From Pseudovibrio sp. Ad37 (lineage in GTDB: Bacteria; Pseudomonadota; Alphaproteobacteria; Rhizobiales; Stappiaceae), in assembly GCF_001623075.1 (NCBI RefSeq), contig NZ_LMCF01000092.1, positions 1-64,000 on the forward strand: a stretch of 64,000 nt of DNA, in the 5' to 3' direction. The notes under the pieces are model-generated. The model was not told the origin of the DNA and ran no database searches. It was given only the letters and a program-made list of their open reading frames with translations. This document shows, one piece after another, positions 63,160 to 64,000 of this stretch. A program made the position numbers and the translations under genes. Position 1 is the stretch's first letter. Each line of letters starts with the position of its first letter.

Positions 63160-64000
63160 ATGTTTCATCGCGTAACGAGATCAGTTGCCGCTTTCGCTTG
63201 CCTTGCTCTGGCAGCCTCTCCAGCCCTTTCAGAACAGGTCGAAATCAACACCGCAAATGGCAAAGCCAGCGTTGTTGTTGAGCCAAAGAATCTGGTCGTG
63301 TTTGATATCGGAGTAGTCGACAACCTGAATGCTCTGGGTGTCCAGCCGGCAGGCGTCGTCAACAAAATGTATGTCGACTATCTTGATGGTGTTCAGTCTG
63401 AGGCAGATGTCATCGGAACTCTGTTTGAGCCAGATTTCGAGGCAATCAATGTGCTTGAGCCTGAACTGATCATCGTTGGAGGCCGTTCCAGCAAACAGGC
63501 AAAGCCATTGTCTGAACTCGCGCCAACCATCGATATGACACCAAGTTCTTCAGAGGTTTCAGCAACGCTGCTCGCGCATCTGGAAGCCTACGGAAAGGTC
63601 TTTAATAAGCAAAAGGAAGCAGCGAAACTTACTAGTAATTACAACAGGTTGCTAGAACAAGTGAAAGCTTCAGTTAAAGACAAGGGCAAGGCGCTGTTTG
63701 TTCTTACCAATGGCCCCAAAGTCTCTGTATTCGGCCCGGGCTCACGGTTCGGCTGGTTCCATGATGAATTGAAAATTGAACCGGCAATGGCTGAGGTTGC
63801 CGTGGCGTCTCATGGAGAAGCGGTGTCTTTCGAGTATATTCAAAAGGCCAATCCTGACTGGCTTCTGGTGATGGATCGCGCAACAGCAATCGGCAGTGAT
63901 GCTGAAAATGCCCGTCAGGTTCTGGACAATGAACTGGTAGCCAGCACGACTGCGTGGAAGAAGGGCCAGGTGATCTATCTTGATCCGGCTGCAACTTACA
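63160..64000 (+). CDS. Siderophore-binding periplasmic protein (CeuE/FatB-like), runs off the window
   Basis: Read directly from the sequence: 280 codons are visible from the ATG at 63160 (GGAG 6 bases upstream), and the frame is open to the end. A Sec signal (MFHRVTRSVAAFACLALAAS) is followed by the class III binding-protein fold with GVVNKMYVDYL, EPELIIVGGRSSKQAK and NPDWLLVMDRATAIG. The ASHGEAVSFEYI segment contains His218 and the visible end LDPAATY contains Tyr280, positions that in CeuE coordinate iron together with a tetradentate catecholate (from memory). It is likely the first gene of an ABC importer continuing beyond the window. Confidence 0.85.
   Translation, partial: MFHRVTRSVAAFACLALAASPALSEQVEINTANGKASVVVEPKNLVVFDIGVVDNLNALGVQPAGVVNKMYVDYLDGVQSEADVIGTLFEPDFEAINVLEPELIIVGGRSSKQAKPLSELAPTIDMTPSSSEVSATLLAHLEAYGKVFNKQKEAAKLTSNYNRLLEQVKASVKDKGKALFVLTNGPKVSVFGPGSRFGWFHDELKIEPAMAEVAVASHGEAVSFEYIQKANPDWLLVMDRATAIGSDAENARQVLDNELVASTTAWKKGQVIYLDPAATY

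Overview
The window looks like chromosomal DNA of a marine alphaproteobacterium, most likely of the Pseudovibrio/Stappia-Labrenzia type. This rests on gene content and arrangement, not on a search. Supporting traits are a bioBFDAZ operon with a KAS III-like BioZ, a suf cluster under an apparent Irr box, an ExoR homologue, NDUFA12- and NDUFS4-like accessory complex I subunits lying apart from any nuo operon, a B12-dependent ribonucleotide reductase with tandem NrdR boxes, and BCCT, TRAP and YehZYXW osmolyte/organic-solute transporters.

Layout. 0-0.6 kb: the end of an IS3-family element that truncates a TRAP transporter large permease. 0.6-4.5 kb: an amino-acid module (alanine racemase, CtlX-type hydrolase, ornithine cyclodeaminase, divergent Lrp/AsnC regulator with phased repeats between). 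4.5-9.1 kb: a 2OG-Fe(II) oxygenase, then a minus-strand unit of a CesT-like type III secretion chaperone, a 657-residue flavoprotein-like protein with a disordered leader, and an unrecognised 330-residue protein. I read this unit as a candidate type III effector operon, and it is the least ordinary part of the window. 9.3-14.8 kb: BCCT transporter, aldehyde dehydrogenase and orphan acetolactate-synthase-like TPP enzyme. 15.5-19.3 kb: YehZYXW-type betaine/choline ABC importer. 19.6-26 kb: nrdJ, a degenerate receiver protein, NDUFA12-like subunit, alpha/beta hydrolase. 26.2-34 kb: cysteine desulfurase, sufBCDS, sufT, sufA and tenA. 34-40.9 kb: TfoX-like protein, diguanylate cyclase, DEAD-box helicase, parE, exoR. 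41.2-44.4 kb: three identical tandem tRNA-Pro(UGG), Pit phosphate transporter, NDUFS4-like subunit, tRNA-Arg(UCU). 44.6-46.8 kb: a decaying islet (nitrilase homologue without its catalytic cysteine, amidohydrolase pseudogene). 47.3-52.3 kb: complete bioBFDAZ. 52.3-55.3 kb: a YceI-cytochrome c fusion with a frameshift, divergent ECF sigma/anti-sigma pair, MarR regulator. 55.3-64 kb: an iron region with two TonB-dependent receptors, ferritin, an AraC/PchR-like regulator, a periplasmic Fes-like esterase and the start of a siderophore-binding protein.

How parts work together. The bio genes overlap end to start and encode the steps from a malonyl-ACP/acyl-CoA condensation (BioZ) through BioF, BioA and BioD to BioB. 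The suf genes form one Fe-S assembly operon with two different cysteine desulfurases. The iron region suggests a route in which a catecholate siderophore crosses the outer membrane, is trimmed by a periplasmic esterase and is captured by a CeuE/FatB-like protein. Two genes of that region share a near-identical palindrome. Coordinates use the start codons I judged best; several genes probably start with TTG or GTG.
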